This document shows positions 47,545 to 61,296 of a stretch of DNA of 64,000 nucleotides, one piece after another. The stretch is from Diprion similis (Eukaryota; Arthropoda; Insecta; Hymenoptera; Diprionidae). The position numbers were made by a program, and so were the translations under genes. The notes under the pieces were generated by a model. That model was given only the letters and a program-made list of their open reading frames with translations. It was not told where the DNA came from and did no database searches. The DNA is taken from contig NC_060108.1 of NCBI RefSeq assembly GCF_021155765.1, positions 25,445,025 to 25,509,024 of the forward strand, written 5' to 3'. Each line of letters begins with the position of its first letter. Positions within the stretch are counted from its first letter, which is position 1.

Positions 47545-50500
47545 AATGAATTCTATATTAAAACTTATGAATTATATGTTGTCAAGAATTATTACAGATT
47601 TCAAAAAAAAAAAGAAATGGTATATTTCTTCATGACTTGCCATAAAATTATGGATTATAAATATCATGCAGGCACATTATAGGGTTTTTTACAACCTACT
47701 AAAGGTATCAAATGTCCACGAATGGAAAGTTTTTTCTGCATTTCAATATTCCTATTCCAAATCCACAATTGATATAATTTTCGCTATTATTAATTTTTTC
47801 CCTTTATCCTTTAGATTGAATTGAGCTTGTCCGTCATTCCTTTCCTTCCCGAGGAGAAGAATCCTGCTTTCAATGAACTTACTAACAGTTATTAATTTTT
47901 TGATTTATTCTAATTTTGGTTCTTCATTTTGTTTTGTTGGGTGTATCACCACACTAGCAATAAATCTTTGCCGACTGATAACAAACGATGATTTTTGTGG
48001 AAGTTCAACAAAAATATTCTACTTTCTTACATTGCTCGTATTATATAGTCATGTTGAAAAGTGATTTTTCCTGAAATTGTCATTTATGCTGACGAACTAC
48101 ATCTTTAGTATATTTTTTTGTCATTGGAACTCTTGTAAAAATTTGTAGTTCTGAATTTTCTGAATAAAATCATAGAATCGAAAGTTGAAATTTTTCAAAA
48201 ATTTAAACAAAAAGAAGTAACGGCAATTATAGGATAACTTGACCTTAGAACAAAATGTACTTTCACATTTATTCGAGACTTAATCATTAACATGATTAAG
48301 ATTATTTACTTAATTTCTGTACTTACGGTTACGGCATGCCGACTCCACCTTCAATTGTTACTTTAAACATTTATCGTTATGCGATTTTTCAAAGTTAACA
48401 CTATGCCAATTGTTAGGAATTTCAAAATTCCTGTGTCGTTACTTGTACTTTTCGTTGTTCAGTGCATCACCCAGCCACAAAGTAATTACTATTGAATGTT
48501 AGCTTCCATATTTGTTTCTCATTGCTCATCTCTCTGCGAGTGTATGAATTATTGTTTGTTAACCAATTGTTTGGAAATTTATCAAAAGTGGAGTTTATAT
48601 CCTTTGGCTGTAATGAACTTGTATGTGAATTGAAATTTCAGCACTACCATTAGTCCATTGTTTTTTTCTCCTTATAATTATAACTTCTTTTGTTGAAACA
48701 AGCATAATATTTTACACTAATATTTATTCGTGTAAATGAATATAATTTTTGTATGTTAATTAGTGTAATTTGGGACGTTACTTACACAATACTATATATT
48801 ATATATATATATATATCCATGTTGTTATATATAATATACATAATTAAAATCATTTCGTGGAATCTACTTTATCTTTTTCGCTATATAAGTAGTAATCTTT
48901 AACATCATTCACGAAGGTGGTGAAATTTATATCTTTGTAGAAATAGTTTAATCCATTTTTTTTCCCCCTAAAACCGTTCAAGTTTCGAAGACTGCAAAGG
49001 AATTAATTTTATTGATATTAATTTTCTGCCAGATATTACAGAAGTATTCAACACTGAAAAAGAAAACAAATTCTGGTTATTACTAAATGGAAACAAGTGT
49101 ACCTAATGAGCAGGTGATTAAGGATAGGTAAAGTTAATACGGAGTCGTAATCACACTTTTGTAAATACATATGTGATTTTCATTTATTTTCATTAATTCA
49201 ATTCTACGGATCGAGAATTGATTATTGATTGTCTAAATGTGACGCGGATACAATAATTACAGCATATTTCTCACTCCGATATAATCGCTGCTTTTTGTTC
49301 AGTAGATAAAATTAGCGTCAAGTAAATTACAATTAATGTCTTGGCTGCGGGTTGGTAACTCTTCAAATAGTTTGACGATGCGTAGTATTTGCAACAAATT
49401 CACTTTGCATTTATTGTAATATAGAACTAAGATATTTTAATGTTATTTTTAATTTTTGCATTAATCATAGCCATCAATGACAAATAAATCTCATGGAACT
49501 ACTCAGAGTGTTTTATTGAATTGTGTTTAGCCTGGCTCTAAATATTTCTGCAATAACAAATCCAGCAATCGTATTATGCTATTATAAAAAATCTATTTCA
49601 TTGCAAAAATAATAAGCTTTGAATGATTATCGTGTGTAACAAATTATAATGCTTTTCATAATATTATTACGAAATGTAGCTTCAGAAAGAAAAACCAGTT
49701 TGTAGCTTTATATTCATAGCCTGGCTTATTTTCATTGTAAATACAAGTCCCTTGATAAAACTACATTATTGATAAACATATTTTTTTCTTGATATTTCTT
49801 TACTTATTCTTAGATCTAGTCACCTTCACATTTGTAACGAAATTGTCAAACATTTGTCATACCATTAATATGTCGAGCCAAATTTGGTAGATAGAATTTG
49901 GTAATTTTGATAGTCAACTTTTATAGATAGAAGAAGATGAGTCAAGGAAAGTTCGAATTATTCGTTGTATATACAACTCGATGCGTCTGCATTCTAAACA
50001 AAGCTGAACATAGAAAACTGATACAAGGCCGGCCTAAGAATTGAGCAGTATTCCGCAGTTACAAGGTAATTTACAACAACATTTGCTTTAAGAATGAAGA
50101 AATTGATTTTGCTTGTGGGCATGGATTCCCATCTGTTGAAAAATTATAATAATCAGAAAAACTAAATACATGCTCTTGCTCCATTTTTACGCCACCCTGT
50201 ATTACGACTAATCGATAGGCTCATTGAAATAAAGTTTTAAAACAGACTGTTCAATGTTTATTACTGTGTAGAACATGTCTATTCGGGACTAAAAAATGAA
50301 AAAATTTTAGTACCATTTTACCTTTGACGATCGAGGAATTATGTATTCATAGAATGAAGCATTTAAACCAGACCTCACATACACATACGGAAAAGTGAAA
50401 ACAATCTTCAAAATTCACAAAACTGACACATATTCTATTCTTCTATGAATATATACTTTGATAATTATCCGGCTGTGATAAAGCTGACTTATGAAAAGTT

Positions 50501-53500
50501 TAAGCTGAATCTAGGTACCTACTGATCTATCTACAACAGCGCTGAGACTCGTAGATGTAAATAACTGAGTTTTCTAATAATTGTGTAGAAAGCTGTAATA
50601 CGTTAATTTTAAATCGTGAGCAGTAGAGAACTGTAAATAAATTAATGAATATGTGCGTGAGATGATTTCAGCCTAACAATCTTTAATCCTGTATGTATTA
50701 AGTTTTAACATAATTAAAGTATTTATATTATATCTTCTTGGCGGGACTAAAGACAGTTGAAATTTATTCAGTATGTGAATATTTTAGGAGCAATTGAATA
50801 TTTATAAAAAGTGCCTCGTCAATTTCGAAATTTTAAAAACTAAACCATTATAAACTAAAAATGCATATTAATCATTAGATTTTCAATCGAAAAGTTTTTA
50901 AACGCAACAATTAAAATACTTGTATAATGATGTGTTTACAGGAGTCAAGGACTAGTTAGTGCATACAATATGTATACCATTTTATACGTGTCGTATGGAA
51001 TAATCTGGCGAATGAGAGAACAGCAGATTTGAGACATCGTCAACAACAGCTATGATGGGTTTGCCGCATTAAGTCACAATTGTATAGAACAATAATTAAT
51101 CATTAAACCACACATTAGTCAATACCAAACAATATACCTTGCATTACATTACACTTGTACAACTGACAAAAAAAACCTACGATTTTAAGAGTTTACTGTA
51201 TAAAGCGGTTTAATATGATACTAGCCAAGGGTGAGATGTGTAAATTAAATTAAATCACATAGTAGCATATTTATACGATTAAGCCATTACCTCACAATAC
51301 CTACTTCCATCACAATGTAACTTATATTAGAGAAAATTTTGGATTGTATCTCTTTGTGAAGATCCAATATTATAGATATATTTTACTTTTAAATTCAGGT
51401 AGTAGGAAAATAAAGAAACTAATTTTTATTTAAGAGTAAAGCAGCTTTTATTATTTCGCACTGTAATTTCTGTCAGTTTTCATCATACGATTTTCGTGTA
51501 ACCGCTTCAGTACAAATGTGGGCCAGATAATTATAGTTTTCTTCAAGCTGTACTTAATTTAAATCATATATACCCGTATATCTCAATAATTTCGAATATT
51601 CTCATCCGTATTAATTGAATAAAATAATCTTGTTGTTAGAAAATCAATTGAGTTATGTGAAGTAAACTATTGAATCGAAATAAAGTACTTATAACTATAG
51701 TATGTATTCACAAGTAAACTGCAACCCATCCAAGATTTAATGAATCAGAACATTTTTTACTAATCCCTACTATATTTTTCTTCTAAAAAGATATATTGTC
51801 ACATTGATACTCGGCAATCTTTTCAGTTTCCAAATATTCTTGTTTCCAATTCTGATAGCTATTATGGGTGATTGGGTGATGCAAACTATGGCAATTTCAT
51901 TAGTCTGTCGATATTTAGTGTAAAAAAAAAATTATAAAAATTGCTGTATACAAGTTGCTGCTACAGTACGAAAATACAATATTATGAAGTCAGGAATTGT
52001 TAACATTTTTTACTACTTTTATACGTATTTTCAACCAGGTACATTTTTTTCTGTATTTTTAATTAATATAACAAAACAAGAAACTTTTCACACATGCAAA
52101 CTCACCATTCATTCGATTACTCGAGAATTATAAAGCGTATATTTGACTTTATTATTCATTAATTATTGATGATCTTACCTTTGGCTACAGGTTTAGATAA
52201 AATACCTTGTTGTAAAAATAACTATTGTACAAATCAATGTACTTTGACTACTATAGCATAATTGAAAATTATTTACATTTGTCTATAGAGGAAACTTAGA
52301 AAAAATTTCTGTCATGTCATAACAATCTTCAGGATTGTCATATAAAACTGAAGAATATTATAAGTTCAATATCGTTTTGTAGTGAATTATTTCATAAGAC
52401 TCTTCCGCAGTTGCAGAGTTTGCAATGTTCAGAATTCATATATCCAAGTACATTGATTTAAAGTTTTCAACTTGAAATAGTTTATAGTGATTAGACATAG
52501 GCGTAGAATCTATTGCTAGTGGATTTGAAGGCATTGTGCACTACATGAAATTTACTAAAGAACGATAAGGAACGTTTTTATTCAGTGAGATGAGAAAAAG
52601 AAGCTATACTAAACTAACAACGCTAATTTAGCTCTATTTAGCAAATTCAGCTAACATCATAACAATATTGTAGTATATTACCAGAAAGCTGAACTAAAGA
52701 TTCATGGATATTATCAAATAAATTATCAATCGTTTATTCATATAAGTCTGACTTATACTTTACCCATCACTCAATTTGATCGCATTTCCAGTACTTTGCA
52801 TTCCACTGCGAAATAAAATGGCAGGCTAAGCAATTCGTTAATTTCCTTTGAAACATACATGTGCAGGTCAAATTTCAGCCATGACAAGCAAATATTGGAA
52901 AGAGTCATAAGTCATAATTCATAAAGAGAGCTGAATGAAGACTGTTTTCTTGTTTGTTTTTTTTTTTGTTTTTTTTTCAATTGTATAATTATCTATTTCT
53001 TTATTTTTAAAAGTTTGCAAATTTTTACCAATTATAATAATTTACAATCAACTAATTCCTAGTAATTATACAAACCTATTAGAAGTAAGTAAGATCGCGG
53101 TATTGTACTAAAACTTACAATAAATGTTGTGGAGTATATTTTATTAAAATTTTTGAATAACTTACAATGTTGAAAAAAATAAAATAAAATAAAATAACGT
53201 ACGTGGATTCGAAGAGAGTTTGACAGTGGCAAACTTACATGTCCGTCAGCTGTTGACTGAAAGAGATATGGCTGAACACATCAGACCCAAGACTTCGATT
53301 GTACGTTTAGGATTCTTTGCTTATTTGCAAGTAGCACCATTGCTACGGATATTTAAACATAGTCTCACACGGTGAGCTACTATTAATGATGCCAACGAGA
53401 TAGCTCATTAGCCAAAGGCAACTGGAGAGAAATTTTTTTTTGTTTACCGAGACAAAATATATTTGCTTAATACATTTTAAAAAATTCATTAATGATCGTA

Positions 53501-53779
53501 GCTGCACCGTGTGAGCGATGTTGGTTTCTTAATTTAAAATTAAAAAAATCGTTTACAAATCTTAAAGACACATGTCGCAAAAGAGAATAATATTGTGCCT
53601 AATATTCCACGTGTATAACAAGAGCTGATGTGCTCGGTTATTTAGCGAAGATCACAATTTCGTAAGAGAAATATCCTCAAAAAAACACCGAGGCATTTTC
53701 TCTCAAAGCAGGAAAAACCCCTTTGGGTTTATTTCCTTCCACTCACTTATTGTGAGTCCTTTTGTTTTCATTTTATAAT
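47545..53779. other. Long AT-rich region between convergent 3' ends
   Basis: No supported gene on either strand. The phosphatase 3' UTR likely starts here (AATAAA at 48163-48168 is one candidate end). The Atg14 3' UTR on the minus strand is short, with AATAAA as plus-strand TTTATT at 53728-53733. The rest is AT-rich with (TA)n near 48795-48818 and A/T homopolymers near 52949-52980. Open frames stay below about 65 codons. Confidence 0.5.
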
Positions 53780-56700
53780 CTATTTATTGGTAGTCCACCC
53801 TCGCCAAAACGAGGCTATACCAGCTGCTGCACTTGTCACAAGTCCACCGGCCACGCTTTGGTTCACCTGCATGCTTGCTGATGATTGATGGCCTATTGTT
53901 CCCTCTGGAATTGGCACCATCATCTCGGGGCAAACATGTGGTACCTTGGCATACAGATCGACAAAGTTTAAAATTCAGTTTAGACCTCTAGTGAAACTTG
54001 AAGCATGGTACGAATTCATCACTCGCAACGGAGCAATACTCACAGCCTCCCAATCCCAATTGCGAGTATCTTCTTCTTCGTCTGAAGCGGAATCATCGCT
54101 AGCGTCTAAATCCGGAATCAGTTGACTGTGCATCAGCGAAGCAGTTGGTAAATCCGTTTCCAATGGACCAGTTCTAATTGAAGATCAACAAGACATAGTT
54201 ATTCAAATTTACATGATTTTGAATATAAATTAATAAACGAAACTACTATGAATATTACGCCAAAATGTGGAAATGAAATGGCAATAATCACTACAAGAAT
54301 TTTTCGTTGAAAAAGATTGTGATTCACACATGAATCATCAACGGTGCATAATATTTACCTTCCAAGATTGGTAATTTCAGTATTGAGCAAGTGCATAATG
54401 TTCTGCAATGTGTGGGTGGGATGTAAATACGAAAGATTTGTATTTTGCATAAAACACAAGTGCAGCACATTGCTATTGAGCCTGGCCACTTTTCTGGCAA
54501 ATTTCTGGTCCGACATTTCATTGCCGCAAAATTCACTGGAACACAGTAACAAAACAAAAAGGTTGGTATAAAGAAAATTTGAAAATACAAATATGCTATG
54601 CATCATAGTGTAGCTAATAGAAAATTTATCTACTTTTAAAAATTATGAAACAAACCTATAGGGAAGTTTATATGGTAGTTTTACATTTAGGTAAAACGCG
54701 AGAACATTAACGAGTTGTGTTGTATAAGTTAGAGCTGCACTAATATTGTAGCCTGGATTGTGCATGGCGTTTTCCTTGTTTCCACCTGGTACACCATCTT
54801 TGTTGGCTGCCACTAAAAATTACGAACATCTTTAATTTCCTTCTTCTCAAAAGTCTTAAAGCAAGTTTTGTCGTTTCAGATTTGGAAAATCATACAGATT
54901 ATATAAGACTGTGATTTACGTTAAACGATTGAGAATCTACTCTAAGCAAGAAATCGAAGGTATTGTGAAACGTCTAAAAATTTGTATCATTCTCCATTTT
55001 TTCACAGCTCAAAGAGAATAATTTTTTTCAATATAATGAACAGTATTTTATAAACGATATGTACATACCCCAAACAGAATAAGCAGAATAATCTCCTGTT
55101 CCTGGTAAAGTTGGGGCTACAATGCAATGTTGCATTTCCAAGCTATTCTCAGTGTCATTAACCCATCTACCCCTAACATAAGATGTCCTGGAAGCATCTG
55201 CAAGAGCGCAACTTACCAAGTCCCCACAGACACTCTCGTCTTCGCTGCTGTACAAACTTTGAAAATAAAATAGTTATAGTAGTTTTTATATTGCTCACAA
55301 TTTTCACCTGAAAATGAGTGATTAAATGTGACGTCAAAGACTATAGTATCATTGTGTGAACAGTAATCATACCTTCGGCTGGGCTTTATCTGGGATATAG
55401 GAAAAATATAATCAATCAATTGTTGGCTAGCCATCCTAACAACTTTTTTGTGCAACTGCCTCTTTCTCTCAACAGCTTCCCTTTCCTTCTCTTGTTTCGC
55501 CTTTATTCCTATTACATACCGTTGCAATTTATCTACTCGGTCTTCATGCCTTGGCAATCTCAATGCCAATTGCGCATTGACATCTCTGAGGATGTTTAAT
55601 CTTTGATTACCTAAAAAAAGAAGCAATAATATACGTGCCATTTCTTCCAACACTATTAAAACTCAATTAGTGCCATGATGTACGGCAAACATAGTATTTA
55701 AAATTTATGACTTTACAAGATGTCAACTAAGGAAACTTTTTAGCTCGTATTCAATGAAAAATAAAAGGTATAAATCATTTAATAGCTAAATATTTCAACA
55801 TTCTATTATGGTTTGACAAAGCAACTGCTTAAACAGAATCTTTATTTTGATGATTTGATTATATCAGGGTTTTTCGGTGGCTAGACACCATGAGTCTACG
55901 ACATACTTCACCTGGATCTTGCTTATGCAATACCTGTGTTTATACTTTGCTTCGTCTCATTCACCAAAGACTGGAGTAGCCTGACTCGCTCTTTATAGGT
56001 GTTTATATCACATATCTAAAAGCAGAGCAATAAGTTATAAGAAACTGTATTTTTATAGGAAATTACTTAATTTATATTACCACTTTGTCCTTGTATTTAA
56101 TTTTTTCCAGAGTTTTCATGCATTTTTCTTCAAGTTGGGACTTTGCGGCTTTCAACCGTAACAGCCGTAATTGTTTATCCGCAAACCTGAAGAATATGAA
56201 TAAATTATGATTAACATTGCTAATACATATACATGAGCGCTCTCTAAATTACTAGTCAATATTGAGCTACAAAATTATCCAGAACTTAAGCGATACACCC
56301 AGCAACTACTACAAGTCAATATCTTTGCAACAACAGAGATACAAGCGTTTCCATTGTTTAATTCAAGTCTAGTTAAAAGGAATAAAAGAACCCGAGTAAA
56401 GTAATTAATTCTGCTAACTAATATTGACTGCAACGTAATCATATCAGTGTGTTTTCACCCTAATGCGCATATTTTCTCGAGACGATTTATGACATGCATA
56501 GTGTGCACGAAGATTACAGGATCAGAGGAGAAAGAGTATATTTGGAATAAATAGATTAGTAAGACAAATTTAATGTTGTTCTAAAATGATATCACGTAAA
56601 ATATGTAGCTCACGCAGGTGAGTCATAATACGTTGATCAGAGCCAAGTGGAGAGAGGAATTCAACATAAAGAAGATATTTTGTTGACAGCATTTTCGGAT

Positions 56701-57079
56701 AGCCAGGAGATGATTGTTGTAAATTTATCAAACAGGATAAACAATAGTACATGAAGGATATTTGGATAAATTGATGGCGATAACAATAAAAATGCTGTTT
56801 AAAAATACAGGGGAAAAACAAAATATGATACAATAACAATAGGTATGGCAGGATGCATCTTCGCACGAGCCGACTGTACCGTTCAGAGTAAACAGAAGTT
56901 GAATGTACGAAATCCCCATTCTGAATGCACTGTCTGCAGTAGAAAATTCTACGGGTGTTGTGGCACAGCGGACACTTTAGTAAATTGATGCTCAGACGGC
57001 TGGCAACGACTTCCAATTCGGCTGAAAGCTGAAAATCTGCGGGCGCTGCACAAGATCCGTCAGAGCTGCTTGTCGCCAT
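53780..57079 (-). CDS. Atg14: Atg14 / Barkor, autophagy-specific PI3-kinase complex subunit
   Basis: Directs the Vps34-Vps15-Beclin 1 complex to autophagosome initiation sites on the ER. Nine minus-strand exons, in transcript order: 57079-56880, 56186-56081, 56015-55934, 55610-55373, 55256-55069, 54812-54656, 54535-54359, 54173-54044, 53944-53780. All phases match and give 480 aa (human 492). The N-terminal Cys motif is C36-P-L-C39 ... C48-R-Q-C51, followed by IQNGDFVHS. Coiled coils run over about residues 67-200 (FADKQLRLLRLK, KQEKEREAVERKRQ). The conserved membrane-proximal part contains YVRGRWV and TLPGTGDYSAY. The C-terminal BATS-like amphipathic helix is GGLVTSAAAGIASFWRGW, which in the family senses curved PI3P membranes. 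The ATG at 57079 was chosen because the frame has in-frame stops just beyond 57115. AATAAA lies 47 nt past the stop. Confidence 0.93.
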
Positions 57080-57839
57080 AACCGAAAACAATGGGCCTCG
57101 TCTGTCTGTTGCCACTCATCAGCTGATCCGATGTTTATCACAATTTAATTTTGTCACTTTTCCTAGGTTTTCTTACGGAACTGCCGTTTATCAACGCATA
57201 TATTTTTTTGAAATAGAAAATTTACGTTTCTACAGGTGAAATTCACCTCGACGAATAAATGTCAGTCAAAATCAACTTGAATTTCGTCTCGCACACGCCA
57301 TTACTGCATCGTGAGAGCAGCTGATTTCTTAATATTACTTACGACGCGCTCGGTCGCTAGTGTCTGTGGCCCGATGCGACACACCTAACCTAGAAATCAA
57401 CACATCAAGCTATACATCTTGTTTTCGTACTGACTATGTGTTCTCGTCGTTTCAGATGACGTGAAATGATATTTTTACTCGCTAGTTTTTAAATATCACC
57501 GTTACTCTACCAGTACAAGGTATAACCGAGTTATTCGTCTATAGGAAATCGCTGTATGGTCAATATTTTCTACAGCAATTAAAACATTTCGTTAGCAGGT
57601 TATAATTATGACCAAAAGATCAAAATTTTTCTCTACTATATCTACTCCCAATGCTAGCCTGACCCAGCCAAATATTGAATTAAACCTCGGCTCATTTTTT
57701 TCCAAATTGACTTACACTTCGATGTAAATTTTTACAGCACTTCGTTCGATGTTCTGTGCTTGTCAGGTACAAGAGATACTCTGTCTTGACATATATGACA
57801 AAACGGCCTTGTTTTAGGTGCATCGACCGACAAGTCATC
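57080..57839. promoter_or_regulatory. Shared upstream region of Atg14 and CPSF2 (head to head)
   Basis: The two start codons diverge across 760 bp, so both promoters must lie here or the transcripts overlap. A CpG-containing block near 57340-57395 is the likeliest core. CPSF2 probably has a leader intron, since an acceptor (TTGTTTTAG) ends at 57817, 22 nt before its ATG. No TATA box is evident. Confidence 0.45.
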
Positions 57840-60800
57840 ATGACATCGATCATCAAACTTCATGCCATTTCCGGAGCTATGGACGAATCCCCTCCGTGTT
57901 ATATACTCCAAGTAGACGAGCTAAGAATACTCCTTGATTGTGGATGGGATGAAAATTTCGATCAGGATTTTATCAAAGAGCTCAAGAGGTGAAACTTGTC
58001 TTCTGATTTTAATTAAACTGTAGAATACAGTTTTCACACTAGAATAGATTTTTTTGTCGGTGACAGAAACCTGACCTTCCTCTCATACAGGTGTTAAAAT
58101 GCTAAATGTTATTGCGTTTGCAAAGTTTTGTTTTTGCAACAGTCAGTTACTACCATTGTACTGTCCAAAAAGTATTCATTTTACGGTAATTTCCATTTAT
58201 CTATAGTTGGAATAGTAAGTACAATTTGGTTTAATTTGTCCATTCATTGCCTATAATTATAATTTTTTAGGCACGTCCACCAAATCGATGCAGTATTATT
58301 ATCATACCCAGATCCATTGCACTTAGGTGCTCTACCGTACTTAGTGGGAAAATGTGGTCTTACTTGTCCAATATACGCTACAATTCCAGTCTACAAAATG
58401 GGTCAGCTGTTCATGTACGATATGTACCAGGTGAGCATTCGACAGAACTATTGAATGTATTCAAACAATAACTTGGTATTCTGGAAAATAACACTCAATT
58501 AATTTCATTCTAGTCTCGTAACAACATGGAGGATTTCGACTTGTTTACTCTAGATGATGTTGATGCAGCATTTGATAAGATAGTTCAGCTAAAGTACAAT
58601 CAGAGCATTTCAATGAAAGGCAAAGGCTATGGAGTAACATTGACGCCTTTGCCAGCAGGCCACATGATTGGTGGAACTATTTGGAAGATTGTTAAGGTTG
58701 GGGAAGAAGACATCATTTATGCAGTTGACTTCAATCACAAGAAAGAAAGGCACTTGAATGGATGCGAATTAGAAAGGCTGCAGCGTCCCTCCCTGCTAAT
58801 CACTGATGCTTTCAATGCTACATACCAGCAAGCCAGGCGGAGAACTAGAGACGAAAAGCTTATGAGTGAGTAGCTTTGACACTGAGTATTCGATTCTCAA
58901 GACAACACACTTCTTGATGAAAATTTAACATTGATTTCATCACCAGCAAATATTCTGCAAACCCTTCGAGGCGGTGGAAATGTTCTAGTGGGAGTAGATA
59001 CAGCTGGCAGAGTATTGGAGTTGGCGCACATGTTGGATCAACTTTGGCGGAATAAAGAATCTGGTTTGCTTGCCTATTCGCTAGCACTTCTCACCAATGT
59101 TAGCTATAACGTTGTCGAGTTTGCCAAATCACAAATCGAGTGGATGAGCGATAAACTGATGAGGAGTTTTGAAGGGGCCAGAAACAATCCGTTCCAATTC
59201 AAGCATTTACAGTTATGTCACAGTATGGCCGAGCTCAATCAAGTTCCGAGCCCCAAGGTGCGCGATAAAATATTTTGACATCATTAGGCATAAAGTTAGA
59301 AGCATATTTATATCTGAAATAGACTAATTCAAACTCATTCATTAGGTTGTTTTGGCAAGCACACCTGACATGGAATGTGGTTTCTCACGAGAACTTTTTT
59401 TGCAATGGTGCAGCAATCCGCAGAACAGTATTATACTTACCAGCAGAACCTCTCCGGGTACGTTAGCAAGGGATTTGGTGGAACACGGCGGAAACAGAAA
59501 CATCACGCTGGAAATAAAAAGGCGCGTCAAACTGGAAGGTGCTGAATTAGAAGAGTATCAGAAAAAGCAAAAGTTGAAGCAGGAACAAATAAAACAAGAA
59601 GCAATGTGAGTGTAATTCAGGCTAGAAATTATTTTCAGAATACCTAGATGAAAAAAATTCCCCTACTTACCTGAAAAAATGTAGTATTAACAATGATGCA
59701 ATGTTTAATATGTTTTTTCATCAGGGAAACAGCAGATGTGAGTTCAGAATCTGAGGATGAGATAGAAGTTGGTGGTGCGAAAGGGAAGCATGACTTGTTG
59801 GTGAAACAGGAAATCAAGCCAGGCTTTTTCAAGCAGAGTAAGAAGCAGCATCCAATGTTTCCTTTCATAGAAGAGAAAATCAAAGTGGACGAGTACGGGG
59901 AAATTATCAGGTGAGTAGAAAATATTTATAACAAAATACATTTACGATTAGATACATTTTAATCGGAACAGCATGATGGTTAATCTCTTCTCGATTATAT
60001 TTTAGACCAGAAGATTACAAAATAGCCGAAGCGACGCCCGAAATGGAAGACAATAAAGAGAACGTTGAAGTAAAACAAGAAGACGCCACACCACAGCCAG
60101 AAATTGCTGCAGATATACCAACCAAGTGTATTCAAATGACACGCACGGTTACAGTCAATGCTTCTGTGACGTACATAGATTTCGAGGGTCGCTCTGACGG
60201 TGAATCTCTGCAAAAAATTCTTGCACAGCTCAGACCCAGACGGGTTGTCTTAGTCAGGGGCTCCCAACAAGATACCGAAGTTCTTGCTCAACAGGCTCGG
60301 AACGCTGGAGCGAGGGTGTTTATCCCTGGCAGAGGAGAAACTCTAGATGCTACGACTGAAACACATATTTACCAAGCACGTAACTTCTTTTCTTCAACAC
60401 TTTGCATGAGTTGAACATTGTTATTTACATCGGTTTAATTGCTAACTACTTTGGGCTTATAGGTTCGTTTAACAGACGCATTGGTTAGTGGATTGAATTT
60501 CTCCAAGGGTAGAGGAGACACAGAGGTTGCTTGGATAGACGCACTGATGACCATTCGTGATCAAATACGTCGTGATGCTGTTGCTGATACAGATTCTTCA
60601 GAAACCGTTGATCAAGCGGACCAAATACTTACCCTTGAACCTCTACCGCTCAACGAGGTATCAGATTTATTATTTCATCAATCAAGTTTGAAAAGAACTT
60701 CTTATGTTTGACATTTATATTATGCGTTAACAATTTTTATTTATCTTGGTGGTGAAGCAAATCGGTACCTTGGGTTTTCTTCTGTTATAGGTTCCAGGAC

Positions 60801-61196
60801 ATCAAACGACTTTTATAAATGAGCTGAAACTTTCTGATTTCAAGCAGGTATTAAATCGTAGTAACATTCCGTCAGAATTCAGTGGTGGAGTTCTATGGTG
60901 CTGTAATAACACGATTGCAGTTAGAAGGGTAATTAGAGTTCTCGGCACTGAGTTCTATATGTACTTAGGTTTTACGAAAAAAAAACAAATATCTTTCATT
61001 AGCAGAATAACAGTTGTATAAAATATTACTTATTAGAATACTATGCATGCAAAATATGAAAATCAGTAACTGCCAATGGTTACAGATAGGTTTCTGTTTA
61101 CAGCACGAGGCAGGTAAAGTGATCCTTGAGGGATGCATTTCCGAAGAATATTACAAAGTGCGAGAACTACTGTACGAACAATACGCAATTGTTTGA
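57840..61196 (+). CDS. Cpsf100: CPSF2 / CPSF100, cleavage and polyadenylation specificity factor subunit
   Basis: Non-catalytic partner of the CPSF73 endonuclease in mRNA 3'-end cleavage and histone pre-mRNA processing; nuclear. Ten exons, 57840-57988, 58271-58430, 58514-58865, 58947-59257, 59346-59605, 59725-59910, 60006-60375, 60463-60657, 60791-60928 and 61104-61196, give 737 aa (human 782). The start [12 protein letters not shown] and end LLYEQYAIV match the family. A metallo-beta-lactamase fold ([35 protein letters not shown]) and a beta-CASP domain ([22 protein letters not shown]) are followed by an acidic linker (SSESEDEIE) and the C-terminal domain. The metal-ligand HxHxDH of CPSF73 is absent; Y62 replaces the remaining His of the human SHPDP motif. 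Intron 7 appears to use a GC donor (60376). AATAAA lies at 61219-61224. Confidence 0.95.
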
Positions 61197-61218
61197 TTAA
61201 AAATTTTATTTCATTTCT

Positions 61219-61224
61219 AATAAA
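61219..61224 (+). terminator. Poly(A) signal of CPSF2
   Basis: AATAAA 22 nt after the CPSF2 stop. A minus-strand AATAAA (plus-strand TTTATT at 61204-61209) overlaps this zone and could serve the opposing ORF. Confidence 0.5.
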
Positions 61225-61296
61225 GATAACGGACTGAAAATTACCGTAAAAAAATATTTTCGCTCATTTTACTTTCACGTTCTGATAAGAGCACAT

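Noticed and set aside
56570-56879. Extension of the Atg14 first exon
   Set aside because: The family sequence leaves this frame at SER and resumes with FADKQLRL in the exon at 56186; the extension is hydrophobic intron translation.
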